64,000 bases of DNA from Trogon surrucura (GCA_020746105.1 CM036658.1:29599099-29663098), one strand, 5' to 3'. Shown: positions 22,801 to 34,380, counted from the stretch's first letter. Numbers and translations are program-made. The notes: generated by a model not told the origin, from the letters alone.

Positions 22801-25628
22801 TCAGCCACTTCTGTGGAACCTTCTGAAATGTGCTGCAGGAAAGGATTTCAAAGAAGGGGTAGAGAAATAAGAAAATGAAGGTCGTGCCCTATAAACTTAT
22901 GGGTGGTGTGAGTTCTGGCTGTGTGTATCGCTTCCCCTCCCAAGCCTCCATAAGACCATTTCAGTCCACTAAGGAGGGCAATCCCAGTGCAGCATCTCTT
23001 GCATGGCGTGCATGCTGGCTTCCAGCGTCATCTACACGCACATTCTTCACATTCTACGATTTGAACTGTCTCCGTGAAATGTTGGTGATTTTCCTGCTGG
23101 GACAGCATGGAGAACACACATTCCTTTTCCTTGCAGTGAGCTATGGGGAAGGCTAAATACTAAAGACACTAATACTAAAGACTACTAAATACTAAAGTTC
23201 TAGCATTAAAGGTAGGCAGTGTTTGTTTCCCTGCTAATACTATTTATTGCGATAGTACCTGCCCGTGTTAGGAGCAGTATCTCCAGTGTGCTGGGCACTG
23301 TACAAGTAAAGAATGAGAGAGATGGCCTTCTCTTCTCAAAGTGGTGTTGGTTTAAACAGGACTCAAATGTTTCCTCTTCTGAACTGTTGTAAAAACATCA
23401 AAATCCTTATGCAATGATTTTACAAATCTACACTGAGTCATTTAGGCTAACTTCCATTTGGTCTTCATATGTTTCTAAAAGCATATCTTTCTGAAGCAAT
23501 TTCTTAGTAGGGGGAGAAGTTCTAAAAGCAAAGACTAAAATAGTCAGAGTGGCAACCTTATTTTTTGTGACCATAATTACACAATTTAAATTTGTTGAAG
23601 AAAGTTAAGTGTACCGTTGTTCGGTGATGCACATAAGCAAGACCTTTGAAGGTACTCAGCTTCCTTGTTAAATTCAAAGGGTGAAGCATCATCAGCCTTA
23701 AGTATTCTCTCCTTTATGTGGTGTTTTAGCTTGTCTTTTTCTTTACAGAAGAAATGCTTTTAGTTATGGAATCAGCAACGATGAGACAGTAATGTTGCTG
23801 TGCTTACTTGAACAATGAACCTTTAAATCCTGAATTAGTGCTTTGTTTTTCCTATCTTTTAACAAAAATGGGGATTTTTTTGTTTGATTTTTTTTTTTTA
23901 AATATATTTGCTTTCTTATGTCATAGGAAGAAGCATCTATGGAGAAAGGTTTCCAGATGAGAACTTCAAGCTCAAACACTATGGAATTGGCTGGGTTAGC
24001 ATGGCTAATTCTGGCCCAGACACCAATGGATCCCAGTTCTTCATCAGCGTGACAAAGCCTTCCTGGTTAGATGGAAAACATGTAGTATTTGGCAAAGTCC
24101 TTGATGGAATGGTAAGTTAAAAATGGCAAAATTAATCCAAGACAATCTGGACAAATTCTGCTGTGTTACACCTGTGTTAGTATAATTTATACCATTGTGG
24201 CCCCGAATAGTTCAGTGTTTATCTAATATGGACATGGTAGAAAGCGAATGGTAGGAGCCTGGAGCTGGAGAATGTAGGACTGAAATAGCAAATGGTGACT
24301 GCAGAAATGGAAACTTAAATCATGCCTTTGGCTTTCACAGCTCTTGTTTCACACTGCTAACCACTGAAATCAACACTGACATCTTTGCAGATTACAAATA
24401 GAGTAAGTTCAGGTCCCCGTTTCACTAACACCGTTAGGCATGAAATAATTGTATTTCGGCAAGCTAAAATCTAATTTTGTAGCATGTGTTATGGATAACA
24501 CTTTTGATTGTCGGCGTTTTTAGAAGCATGTGAATGTGAAGTATAAAAACACGTTCAGATCTGTCTGGAAAAAAAAAAAAAGATCTAGTTAGCTCTGGCT
24601 TGGACTAGATGATCTTTTGAGGTCCCTTCCAACCCCTAACATTCTGTGATTCTGTGTAATTCCTCAAACTGTACACAGCTGCAAAACTGATCAAAGGCCA
24701 AAATAGAATTTTAGTTTAAAAACGGTACTTCCAGGTGATTATACTCTTAGTAGTCTGGTTCTCCTTTTAAGTTATTCCATTTAATCTGTGCTTTGAAAGG
24801 AATGGGGGAAACATGAACTGCTGCACTGACCTGTTCTTTGGGGAATTTGAAAACCTCATCAGAACACCCCGCCAGTCCCACATTTATTATATTGGAGTCA
24901 GTACTCATGAGCTGCAGTAGCAGCTCTAAATTTTTGAGGAGAGACTTAGACTAAATTTAGTTAGATTAATGGACAAATATCCAAAGGCAAGTAGTCAGTA
25001 TTCATAAGTGAATTTTGTCCGATAAAAATACTACTTCAGTTAGTTGCTTAGTGTCAGGCCAGTAGTTCACATGTACCTGTCTGACTAGAGGGTGTGGTAC
25101 CACTCTTAAAATCTGGTAAAAGCAGTCATCAGATTTCCTGAAGCAGGGTTATGCTGCATGATTAGAAAAATAATTACTGCTCATCCTTTATGATCTCTGG
25201 ATTCAGTTTCCACTCACGGGCTACCGACAGACCCTGTATGTGCTGGGTCAGTCAGCTGAAAGGATATTTTCAGTTTGCCTTTCATCGTATTTTTGTTGGC
25301 TGAAAGCTTTTATAGAGGGGCTAACAGCCTTCTGCACACTTCTGTTAACTGTGTGTGGGTTGCAGACTGGCACAACTGCTAATATGGGATAAAAAAAAAA
25401 AAAGCATGTGGAACTGGTACTGGACTTGAACCACTGGAGTTTCCTTGGCTAAACTGAACAATTTTTTTTTCTCTTCTTTCTTTTCTCTTTATAAAACAGT
25501 CTGTAGTGCACTCAATAGAACTCCAGCAGACAGATGAACATGACCGGCCCCTTCAAGACTGTGTGATTGTCAACAGTGGCAAAATAGCTGTAAAAGAACC
25601 ATTTGTAGTTGAAGTAAGCGACTGGTGA
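16759..25628 (+). CDS. PPIC: Peptidyl-prolyl cis-trans isomerase C (cyclophilin C), five exons
   Basis: Joined exons 16759-16869, 21511-21624, 22181-22274, 23927-24111 and 25500-25628 give a continuous frame of 210 residues plus TGA, close to the 212 of human PPIC. The enzyme catalyses cis-trans isomerisation of Xaa-Pro bonds in the secretory pathway and binds cyclosporin A. Residues 1-25 are a signal peptide with hydrophobic core ([13 protein letters not shown]). The mature region starts near [11 protein letters not shown], typical of PPIB/PPIC. The cyclophilin domain covers about 38-203. Active-site residues are all present: Arg87, Phe92, Met93, Gln95, Gln143, Phe145, Trp153, Leu154 and His158, equivalent to CypA Arg55 to His126. 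The C-terminus ends in VVEVSDW, matching the PPIC-type tail rather than the PPIB ER-retention tail. All introns are GT-AG. Nothing suggests loss of function. Confidence 0.97.
16870..21510 (+). other. PPIC intron 1
   Basis: 4,641 bp, starting in the CpG island. It contains the CR1 element at 20320-21155. The remaining sequence shows no exon-like segment that I can support. Confidence 0.85.
20320..21155 (-). mobile_element. CR1 LINE, about 835 bp of the 3' end
   Basis: Opposite to PPIC. The reverse-complement CR1 tail begins at AGCATAGAATCATCAAGG and GGTTGGGAAAGACCC. The 3'UTR is followed by the end of ORF2. Read on the - strand, 20610-20807 contains LEYCVQFW and [16 protein letters not shown], the conserved C-terminal part of CR1 reverse transcriptase. 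Further upstream, frames contain [18 protein letters not shown]-like and [11 protein letters not shown]. The frame is broken by stops and shifts, so it is a dead copy. Similarity ends near 21153 (CCAACTTGGTG), the 5' truncation point. Confidence 0.92.
21511..21624 (+). CDS. PPIC: PPIC exon 2
   Basis: 38 codons, [20 protein letters not shown] followed by [18 protein letters not shown], covering the first strands and helix of the cyclophilin fold. Acceptor TTCAG, donor GTATGT, phase 0 on both sides. Confidence 0.97.
21625..22180 (+). other. PPIC intron 2
   Basis: 556 bp. It includes a short AT-dinucleotide stretch (about 21888-21905) and nothing else recognised. Confidence 0.9.
22181..22274 (+). 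CDS. PPIC: PPIC exon 3
   Basis: 94 nt encoding [31 protein letters not shown]. It holds catalytic Arg87 and Phe92/Met93/Gln95. Acceptor TTCTTAG, donor GTAACA. It ends after the first base of a glycine codon (phase 1), as in other cyclophilins of the PPIB/PPIC group. Confidence 0.97.
22275..23926 (+). other. PPIC intron 3
   Basis: 1,652 bp with a small degenerate ACTAAATACTAAAG repeat at about 23151-23203. No transposon or exon is recognised. Confidence 0.88.
23151..23203. repeat. Degenerate ACTAAATACTAAAG repeats
   Basis: Four to five partial copies of CTAAATACTAAAGAC-like units within about 50 bp in PPIC intron 3. Confidence 0.6.
23927..24111 (+). CDS. PPIC: PPIC exon 4
   Basis: 185 nt from the split glycine codon to GKVLDGM. 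It contains the core cyclophilin signature with GSQFFI (Gln143, Phe145), [12 protein letters not shown] (Trp153, Leu154, His158) and [12 protein letters not shown]. Acceptor CATAG, perfect donor GTAAGT, phase 0 at the end. Confidence 0.98.
24112..25499 (+). other. PPIC intron 4
   Basis: 1,388 bp with one short CR1 fragment (about 24592-24656) and a T-rich acceptor tract. No other feature is seen. Confidence 0.9.
24592..24656 (+). mobile_element. Short CR1 3'-end fragment
   Basis: TGGACTAGATGATCTTTTGA, GGTCCCTTCCAACCCC and ATTCTGTGATTCTGTG is the CR1 tail in the sense orientation. It ends in the typical ATTCTGTG repeats. Confidence 0.85.
25500..25628 (+). CDS. PPIC: PPIC exon 5 (coding part)
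   Basis: 42 codons plus TGA from [10 protein letters not shown] to VVEVSDW. Acceptor AAAACAG after a long pyrimidine tract. The terminal strand with CVIVNSGKI is the normal end of the cyclophilin domain. Confidence 0.97.
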   Translation, partial: SVVHSIELQQTDEHDRPLQDCVIVNSGKIAVKEPFVVEVSDW

Positions 25629-26085
25629 GACGAACAGTCAACATGGAAAGTAAAATTGCTTTTCTTTAAGGCCTGGCTTTGACTGCTCTCAACTCTCGAT
25701 TGAGTTTTTTCATAAAAACAGATGAGGCTCTATTTAGACAATACTTATCATTTGCCAAATACATGAAAGATAGGACCATTTTCAGAACAACTTGATGGAG
25801 CTGTCACCCCTTGAAATGCAAGACATATCCCACTAAATCCTACATCTTGCAGAAAAAAAGACTTTAAGGAAGAATTTTACAGGTACTTCTGTTTTGCTTT
25901 CTTTTTTCCTTTAAATTTTGAAATAAAATAATTTTATTGTCTTCGGAAAATTCTGCAACATGCATTTCCATCTTTTCGACTGAAAATATTATTTTCTGTA
26001 ATAGTATCAGCATTTTTAAAAAAATAAAAAAAGAGTAAAATACAAAAGTGTTTTGAATAAATACATTTTGACTTCAAATAAATAC
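25629..26085 (+). other. PPIC: PPIC 3'UTR (extent uncertain)
   Basis: AT-rich sequence after the stop with several AATAAA hexamers. The last close cluster is near 26056-26082. I cannot tell which cleavage site is used. Confidence 0.6.
25922..25927 (+). terminator. Candidate PPIC poly(A) signal
   Basis: AATAAA about 295 bp after the stop codon, followed by a T/G-rich TTTTATTGTCTTCGG. Further AATAAA hexamers lie at 26023-26028, 26056-26061 and 26077-26082. Confidence 0.5.
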
Positions 26086-28080
26086 TTCAAATGAAGAGCT
26101 TTTCTTAATTCCCCCCACTGCCAAAGGGCTTTTTTCACACCTCAGTTGATTCTGCAAAATATTCTGGGGGTGCCGCTTTCCAGGAAATGGGCTTGTAAGG
26201 TTAGAGAACGGATGTCAAACTTCTGTAATCTTAATGCATCAGATACAGTCCCTGCTGTCCTTCAGAACCCCACAGTACTCAGATACAGTCCTGTAATCAA
26301 GAAAGAGCAGCTCTGTCTATTGTTAAATAAGATGATCAGAAACTGATTAAGAGTTCTGGTTTTACAGCACAGTGAATTTTATAACACCTAGCTAATGTTA
26401 TTTGTGGTAAAGCTCAAATGCTTCTTGCAGTTTTTGCTGTACATCAGAGGTGCAACTTTAGGTTCATTGTTTTTGACATGCTTCTTAATTAACTCATAAG
26501 CTTACAGCCGGTAGCTTTTATATGAGGTCAACATAAAGTAGCGCTCGGAGCTGCATTTGTTAGGTTCTTTAATGAATTTAGTGCTCCACAGGAAAGAGGT
26601 GTGGATTGTTTTCTCTCTGGTTCACTGTGTTTTATGATGGATTGAAGAGCTGATGCCGAGGTCTGATGAAGAGTTCATCCAGCTGCACACCACTGATCTT
26701 TGTAGTGACTTCTTTTGCAAAGAGTGTTTCGGAGCCTGCGTCAGGTATCCAGATTTTGGGTGCAGAAGAGGGAAGTACAGCAGCACAGAGCCTGTAGGTA
26801 CCTCTTGGCACCTCACAGCCCTGAGGCCTCTTGCACTTTTCTGAGAGACCTGTGAAAGGATTACTGTCCTGTTTAAAACAGAGCTAGAGGAGAACTTGGT
26901 GAGGGCCTCTAAATTTGTCTAGTACTAGGCAATCCGTCTTACCTCTGTTAAAAGTAAAATTTGCTAGAAAAGCAGCACGGGGAAGCAGAGTTAGGATGTA
27001 AGAGCGAGGATGTATCAAGCTCGCTTGCCCAAACAGCTTTCTGCTAGTAGCTGAAAGCTTTTTCCTGGAAATTGATCCTGCAATGTAAAGAGTTCTACTA
27101 CCTGAAGAACTGCTGCAGTCAGAGGCCTATCTTTTATACAAGTTCCAGCTTTAAAACAGATTTAGTAGTCAGCAGGAGGCAATCCATGCGTCTCTGAGGT
27201 CAGGCTTCCATTTGTGTCTAGCTTTGTCATTACTGCTTTTGTGCAATGTTCCCTCGCCCTCATGAGCCCAGTGACTTGCTCTGGCTGTTGAATTACACTG
27301 AATTTTTTCACCCCAGACATCATACGCTTTTATAAGCCTAGCATGTTCAGACAGAATGGTGCTGAGAGTTTTAAATGAGGAGACACCCTTGTACTTACGC
27401 TTCATGTAGATCTGTGACACCTGTCTCTGGTGACGCAAGCTCAGAGAAATGTCTTGCTTGAATAGAAATGCACAAAAAATACACTGAAGTGGTACATTCA
27501 CATTCTATTAATTTATTTTGCAATGTTCAGTAGCACACATATAAATTTCCAGTTAAATCTGAACAAATATATATATAAAAGTATATATATATATGTATCA
27601 GTTTTAGTTTTATCATTCTACTACTTAATCATATTCTTGCTTTAGCTTACCACAGAGTTGTATGCTCTGTGACTTATAAAATGTTAAGATAGGGAATACA
27701 GTCTGCAAGTTGATGTGAAGAGTAAACATACACAGAGACTAGATGTCATAACTGAATGGAGATGCATAAATGTCATGTAAAATCTCCTGTTAGATAAAAA
27801 TCATGTTGACTGAAATCTAGAAAATTTCCTGAGAGAGTGCTAGGTATTTCAGAATGTGGAAGCATGTTTTCTTTCCAATAGAAAGCCTCCATACACCTGT
27901 ATTGGCTCTTTGCCAACATGTTATTAAGGAGCAGATTCAAAATAATTTAAGAAAAATAGTTGAAGCTGCTTTCAGTTTCTTCCTGATTTTTTTTGGCAAT
28001 TTCTCACACTCTCTTCAGTGCCAGTACTTTTAGTCCATCCACTGCCAGCAATGGATAATGTGCAGGGAAAAATCCTGGTG
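26086..28080. other. Intergenic gap between the convergent PPIC and SNX24 3' ends
   Basis: About 2 kb without recognised exon or transposon, apart from a TA-rich microsatellite near 27568-27598. Either gene's 3'UTR may extend into it. Confidence 0.5.
27568..27598. repeat. TA-rich microsatellite
   Basis: ATATATATATAAAAG and TATATATATATATGTAT form an interrupted (TA)n. Confidence 0.8.
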
Positions 28081-28088
28081 CAAAAAGT

Positions 28089-28094
28089 TTTATT
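28089..28094 (-). terminator. Candidate SNX24 poly(A) signal
   Basis: TTTATT on the + strand, AATAAA on the - strand, about 345 bp after the SNX24 stop codon. Closer candidates lie at 28284-28289 and 28366-28371, so the choice is uncertain. Confidence 0.4.
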
Positions 28095-28436
28095 GTAATT
28101 TATGATAGAAATTACAGAAATAATTAGTAAAGTTTTAAATTTTTTTCAAAGGTTAGTGTAATTCAGTGTATGACTTTCAGCTTTTAGTGTTAAATAGAGC
28201 ATGTCAATACATGGTATAAATAACTTCAATACTGTTGTTTCTGTATCTTCTTTTTTAAAAGCAGCAATTGTTGTGACATTGATTTTATTTAAAAACATAG
28301 AATGCTTGAACTTAACACTGAGGCTGTGCCTCTTACTTCTGAGTGTAATTTCCACATCACAGAATTTTATTCCTGTTAATTCCTTTAAACACGACTCAAG
28401 AGACTTGATTCAGCTTCTTCTAGCCACGCATCACTT

Positions 28437-28507
28437 CTACCTGGGCAGTAAATGAGGATAAAATATTCCATGTAGAATGCCTTCTATAACTACATTTGGA
28501 AAGTCAT
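28437..28507 (-). CDS. SNX24: SNX24 last coding exon
   Basis: 71 nt on the - strand, from an acceptor with a long pyrimidine tract (TTTTTCCAG) to TAG at 28439-28437. It encodes DFPNVVIEGILHGIFYPHLLPR after a split aspartate codon. Ile replaces Val in EGV, and Leu replaces Gln in HLQPR, relative to the human protein as I know it. Confidence 0.96.
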
Positions 28508-31500
28508 CTGGAAAAAAAAAAAAAACAACACAAGGAAAAAAACTTGGTTTCTTATATATGTCAGTACAATATAAATGTTTTTGTGAAACTTGACTAGGTA
28601 AGGCCTCATGTAATTTGGGTTACTGCATCACTCAACTGTTTATCCGTGCTGGGGATGTGCTATTAGTAATGCTGTTTCAGCACTAAAGCCACCTCAGTGC
28701 AGCACTGGGCATTGCATGAATGTGCTGCCAGATTTGTAGCTTATTGATTTAAAGGGATGTTCTAATACTTAATGCTGCTAGGCTCCAGCTCTTTATCTGA
28801 ATCTTTTCTCACAAGGAAGATGGATTACACTGGCAATTCAATTTCTAACAAAATCTCAATATACTTGAAGAAATTCCAGGATTGCTACTGGGAATACTTC
28901 AAAGCTGTTCTTCCATTGTGGTTTACAGCAATGTTTAGACTGAGAAGATTTGAGTATGCCTGCGCAATCAGAGATGATTATTTGAGGCAGGAAAATTTCA
29001 GGCTGTCTTACCAACGTAAAATGCCATGTGTTATGAAAAGTCATCCTATAATATCTGAAGGAAAACCCCCCACTATGTTCCCTACAGAGATGCAGAGGAA
29101 AGTGGTGCTTAATTTTCATGTTAAACTGATCATGAAAGAATTACCTGATAGAACACAGTAACAGATCCACCCAGAGGAATGGCAGGTTGTACATTATTGA
29201 AGTGGAAATATTTGTTAAATGCACCAACTCCTGTGTTTTTTAATGAAGGGTTTACTTAAATCACTGGGCATTAAGAGTAAAAACCCAGAAATTTCTGATG
29301 TCTCACAATGGAAGTGGGTTTGCCTAGAAGAACAGGGTATTTCTGGTACAGAGCTTTCCACACTAATCAAATCTCTCCTCCACTTAGGAGCCTACTGGAT
29401 ATTCAGAAAGGGGAGATGCAAGCTTTATAAATCACCTAATGTGGTTTTGCTTCTAACTCTTTCACTGAAATAATTTTGGAGTTAAAAATACTAAGCAAAA
29501 AGTAGATTTGGTCACAGTAAGGAAGAAAATCCTTATTAGCTTAAAGACGTTAGAGATATTAATTAATAAGGTGATTCTAGTGTATTAAAGATGTTACAAA
29601 CAGAGATGCTTCAGGATGTTTTAACCAACTGCAGCCTCCACTGTGAACAACACATGCATAATCCTCCCCAACTTATCATAGTAAGTTATCTTTATAAATT
29701 ACTTGTTAATATTTTGAATCCAGTAATGATTCCTCAAGTCCTGCAAGCTCACCTATCCAAAATCACCCTAGTAGAATAACCCTATGCTGTTGTCATTAGT
29801 GCTATTAAACATAGACATCTAAGGGTAATCTGATGCTTGCTTTCTAAATTAAATACTTCAGTTCCAGAAACCAGTTTTTACTATCTTTTTCTGCAACATA
29901 CAGTGTGTACATATATATATATGAAAATGTGTATTGATAAAAATAAAGGATACACCTTTACAGCATCAGATTTACTGTAAGCTTTGTTACGTTAAAAAAA
30001 AAAAAAGCAAGCGTATTAATTTAAGTTAAATATATAAATACACCAAAGCACAGTCTTCCAGATCTGTGGTACTTAACATGGCTTAAAAAATTGTCAGAAC
30101 AATTTTCAAACAAGTGACAGTAGATCCGAGATTATATAATATTTACCTTCTGAGATACCATTTTCAATTTGCAGCATTTTAGATGTTTCCTTCATTTTTC
30201 TTCAAAGTAGTATGTAACTTGTTTTTCCCACTCTCTCAAAAAAATTTGGCCTCCTTACACAAAAAGTGATGTGTTCGTGCACTCAGACTGTGTTAGATAT
30301 ATCATGAAAAAGTTTGTAACGAGGTTTGTAACTGCAAATCTTATTTTTGGAAAGTTGTCTTGCAACTCAACAATGCTTCAAGTCCAGTCATTAGAATAAT
30401 TGCAAGACTATATTTTATAAAGGTAAGCAGCGGTGCAATGAGGGGGAGAAAAAATTGTTCTTTTGAGTATTATTTTCCAGAAAAAACTATTTATTCCATT
30501 AAAAATCCACAAATGCCCAATTTCCTATTTTATGGGAAGATGTCAATACAGGCACTCCTGTATCCAGGGAAGACTAACTCCACTGGGGATCCAAACAACT
30601 GTCACAGTTCACCTTTGTCAAAGAGTACATACAATGAATAGTTATTTGCTAAAAGACACTTTCTTTTGGACTGTTTGAACAACCTTGTCTGCTTTTTATG
30701 AAGGAATCACAGTCTATCAAAGTAAGAACTGATCCAGGAGAGAAAATTTTAGAAAGTTTATCTATTTTCTCTGTATGGCAAACTGAAAGAAGAAGAATTA
30801 AAGGCAGTGGTAGTTATGTAAAAACTATTTTTTTCTAACTAGTCTTGAGTCAACTAGTAGAGCCTCTAGGCTTATGACTTAGTTTTCTTCTTTTTAAATG
30901 ACAACTCACACTCTAATTTATGTTTTAATTCATTAAGTTAAAGAATAATTTGCAAATTAATTTGATGTTTTAGGATCTTCAAATACAAAGAATATTCACC
31001 TGCCATAGGAAATTCTAAACATTGTGTGTCAAGGCCAAAAAAATGCCTTGGCGAAACCCTGAAGAGTCCTTTGTTTCAGATCTCATTAACGAGGCCAACT
31101 TAGTTTTCGAACATGTCACACATTAGAAGCGGCTTTTATCTTAATCCAAGTAAAGCACTACTTAAAAGAATAGGTACAAAATTAGCTATAATGTTCATAG
31201 TGATTTGAAGAAAAGGAAGCTTAGCTTGTACCTGGAGTACACATTAGGGAAGATAAATACCGTGAGAGAACTGCAAAATCTGGAATAGAAGTCCTAGTGT
31301 AAAACTTTACATGTGGCCTAGAAACATTAAGTATCATCTTCATTCTTCAGGATAACTTTACATGAAATCTATTTTCTTTCTCAGGAATGGTATGGAATTA
31401 AATGATGTTCATAATTTACACCCTGCTCTCAAGAAATCCAAGTTTGCCATTACGAGGAACATTAAACAGTAAGATTAAGACATGCAATATGGCTCACTCT

Positions 31501-34302
31501 AAATATTAGTATAGGCAGCATCTGGGCTGACTTTCAGACAGAGGTTACTGTTGTTGTCATTTGGGTCAGAAGTGACCTTGTGAAGTGACCATCTCCCCTT
31601 ACTGTGCTTCAGTTCATCAATTCTGTGATTTACGCTCCAGCCTCAATATGACCAGACTAGTGCTAAGTCAAAATAAAACCTAAATGACCCTGTAATGTGG
31701 ACCTCTGTAGTCACTGTTTCACTCTATAACTACAAGTTCAGTAAGACTCCATAGGGTCAATACTGTCAGGCCACACTACCAGCTACAGTAGACACTGCCT
31801 GCAAGAGAGACTGTTCAACCCTCCTGAAGCAGATGGTTTTGAAAAACAGCAGAATCACAGAACGGTTGCAGCTGAAAGAGATGACTGGTGGTGGTCATCT
31901 GGTCCAACACCCAGCGCAGTCATGGACACCTAGAGCCAGCTGTGCAGGACGAAGTCCAGACAGCTTCTGAGCATCTCCAGGGATGAAAACTCTACCACCA
32001 TTCTGGGCAACATATGCTAGGGCTCAGTTATCCTCGCAGTGACAAAAAGTTTCCTGATTTTCCTGATGTCACGCCACAAGGCACCACTAAGAGAGCCTGG
32101 CTTTGTCTTCTTTACATGCTGCCTGCAGGTATTTATATACATCTTGAGAAAATCTCAAGGAAGTATACTTCATTGGCTAAGAAACTACAAGGAAACAAGT
32201 GTTCTTTCCTAAATTTACTCTTAAACATTTCATGATTTTCAAGGCAGCTGAAGAACTTGACTGTTGATTTCAACAGACTATTTTGTAGAATCGAACAAAA
32301 TGCCATATGTATGATTAAAGAAAAAATCTTGATTTCCAGCTCTGGGAGAAAATTATCCCTTGAAAGCATATTACATTTTTAATACAAAATATAGTAAAGT
32401 AACAGTTCAAACAAGTATAATCACAAAACCAGGAGGTTTTATGTACACTACTAAAAATGGCATTTTTTTTTTCCTGGACACATTTAAGACAGAGGGCAAA
32501 TTTTCTGAATTAATAAAGCAAAGAAATTTTTGTAAAAAATAAAAACCCAACTGAAAAAGTGTTTATAACAAGCTATTTCAAACACTCTTTTGAACCTTGT
32601 ATTAAGAGATGAAGGCTAATGTAAATGTCCTGTGAAATGCATCAATTATATTTAAAGTACACATTTTAATTTTTTTTTCCCCTGAAGAAAGGTTGTAAAT
32701 GATAAGAGAGAATAATAATCCATGCTCACAGTAGGTCTACTGGTGTTTGGGGAAAAAGCACTTACAAAAGACTGGGCCTCTAAGTTCAAATCCTTCAGGC
32801 AAAACAGCCCAAAGGGTCAACAACAAGAAAAGAAAAGCCATGTTCTTTGTCTCTTGATTTGAATTCTCAGTGGGTTTGTCTGAGAGAACAAGTGGAGAAG
32901 AAAATTCCACCCTTTTATAAATCACCCACCCCACTTAGTGTTTTAATGGTTTCTTACACAAGAACTATCGTTTTATTGGCAGGTTATTAGATTTTGGACC
33001 TGTGTCATTTGACTAGGCTGGTATTAATAATAATGTGGTTTATGCGGTGCAGGGTCAGATCAGTAAAGCGCTGTTAACAGATGACAGGTTTGATTACCGT
33101 TGGCTTTAGGCAAGACATATGGATCCCTTAGGAACAGCAGCACAGGCTGGTGGGACAGTTTGCTGGAAAGGTCAAGAACAGGGATGTCAGTATCAAAGGA
33201 CTGCAAACAGAATATTCTGCAAACTAGCTTTGATACAAAGTGAGGTGGTTGAGCCATGCAGGAGCCATGCTGGTGCGTTTCTGCACAGCGGTGCTGCCCA
33301 AAGAGGGCTGGTACCATCTCTGGGGAGCAAAGGTCACCTCTTTGCAGCCACACAGTGAAACCATCAGCGTGAAGTTGGAAGTGAAGGGGCCGCATCCAGG
33401 AGGGCCGCTTTGCAGGTGGCCTTGATGCCTCCTGATCCTGCTGGGCTCCATGGTACTCGGTGTAATGCAGGCTACAAGCTCACCTACAACCAGGCTCCAC
33501 GGTCTACAGGCTCTTCAGGCCACCAAACTGACTCAAAATTTCATCATGTTCTTTCCAGCCCCCAAAACAGTTGCTGTACACCTCACCCACGGAGAGAAAG
33601 TCCTTGCAAGGCCCTCACAGGGCTGTCACCCATACAGATACAGATACGTGCCATACACACAGATACATGCAAAGCTCTATCAAACACATAGGGGAGAACC
33701 CAGAACTCTTAATTCCTGCTGCTAAAACTTTTTGCTATGAAAAATATACTTCAGTAAGTAGAAAACATTCCCAGAAGTGTTTCAGAGCTAGCAGTATTCT
33801 GTTAGGATTTTCCAAGGAATGGCTCAATACAAGGATAAAGATGCTCAATTCATACTATAAATGGATGGATCTAGCACAGCTGATGAAACTAGCTACAATA
33901 TTTAACAAACACATCTAATTTTATTTCTGAACTACTGCTATTTTGTCAACTGCAAGGAACAAATGCAGTAAATGCCCATAATTTCAAGTAGTTTATTAAT
34001 CTGACGTCCTAGAAAGAGTAGGAAACAAGCTCACCTTGATTCTTCGGATTCTGTTTCATCAAAAGAGCTGCAAGTAAAGTGAGAGGAAACCTTGTTTACA
34101 ACAAAATTAACTCTACAATCAAAACCCTCCAAGTCCTTTGAGGACCATGAAAGGGAGCAACGTTTTTCTGGTCAGTAACTACATAATGCAGTGTGATAAA
34201 ATGAATATGGGAGATGGTATCATTTTACAACAACCAGTACTTGGAAATGACAGTATCCATTTTACTATGGCAGATCCAAAAGTCAGTCAGTCAGTCTGTC
34301 CG

Positions 34303-34380
<78 letters not shown>

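Noticed and set aside
28856-29119. A - strand peptide with a vague likeness to the SNX24 tail
   Set aside because: I first considered it as the last exon, but the true exon at 28437-28507 matches nearly residue by residue with proper splice sites.
28772-29161. 129-codon + strand frame in the last SNX24 intron
   Set aside because: No domain, no good start context, no splice partners. A frame this long is expected by chance in 64 kb searched on six frames. It would deserve reconsideration if RNA supports it.
33098-33200. A 103-nt version of the SNX24 exon beginning at SFDTD
   Set aside because: The phase disagrees with the upstream exon and with the micro-exon; using the acceptor at 33164-33163 gives a continuous frame.
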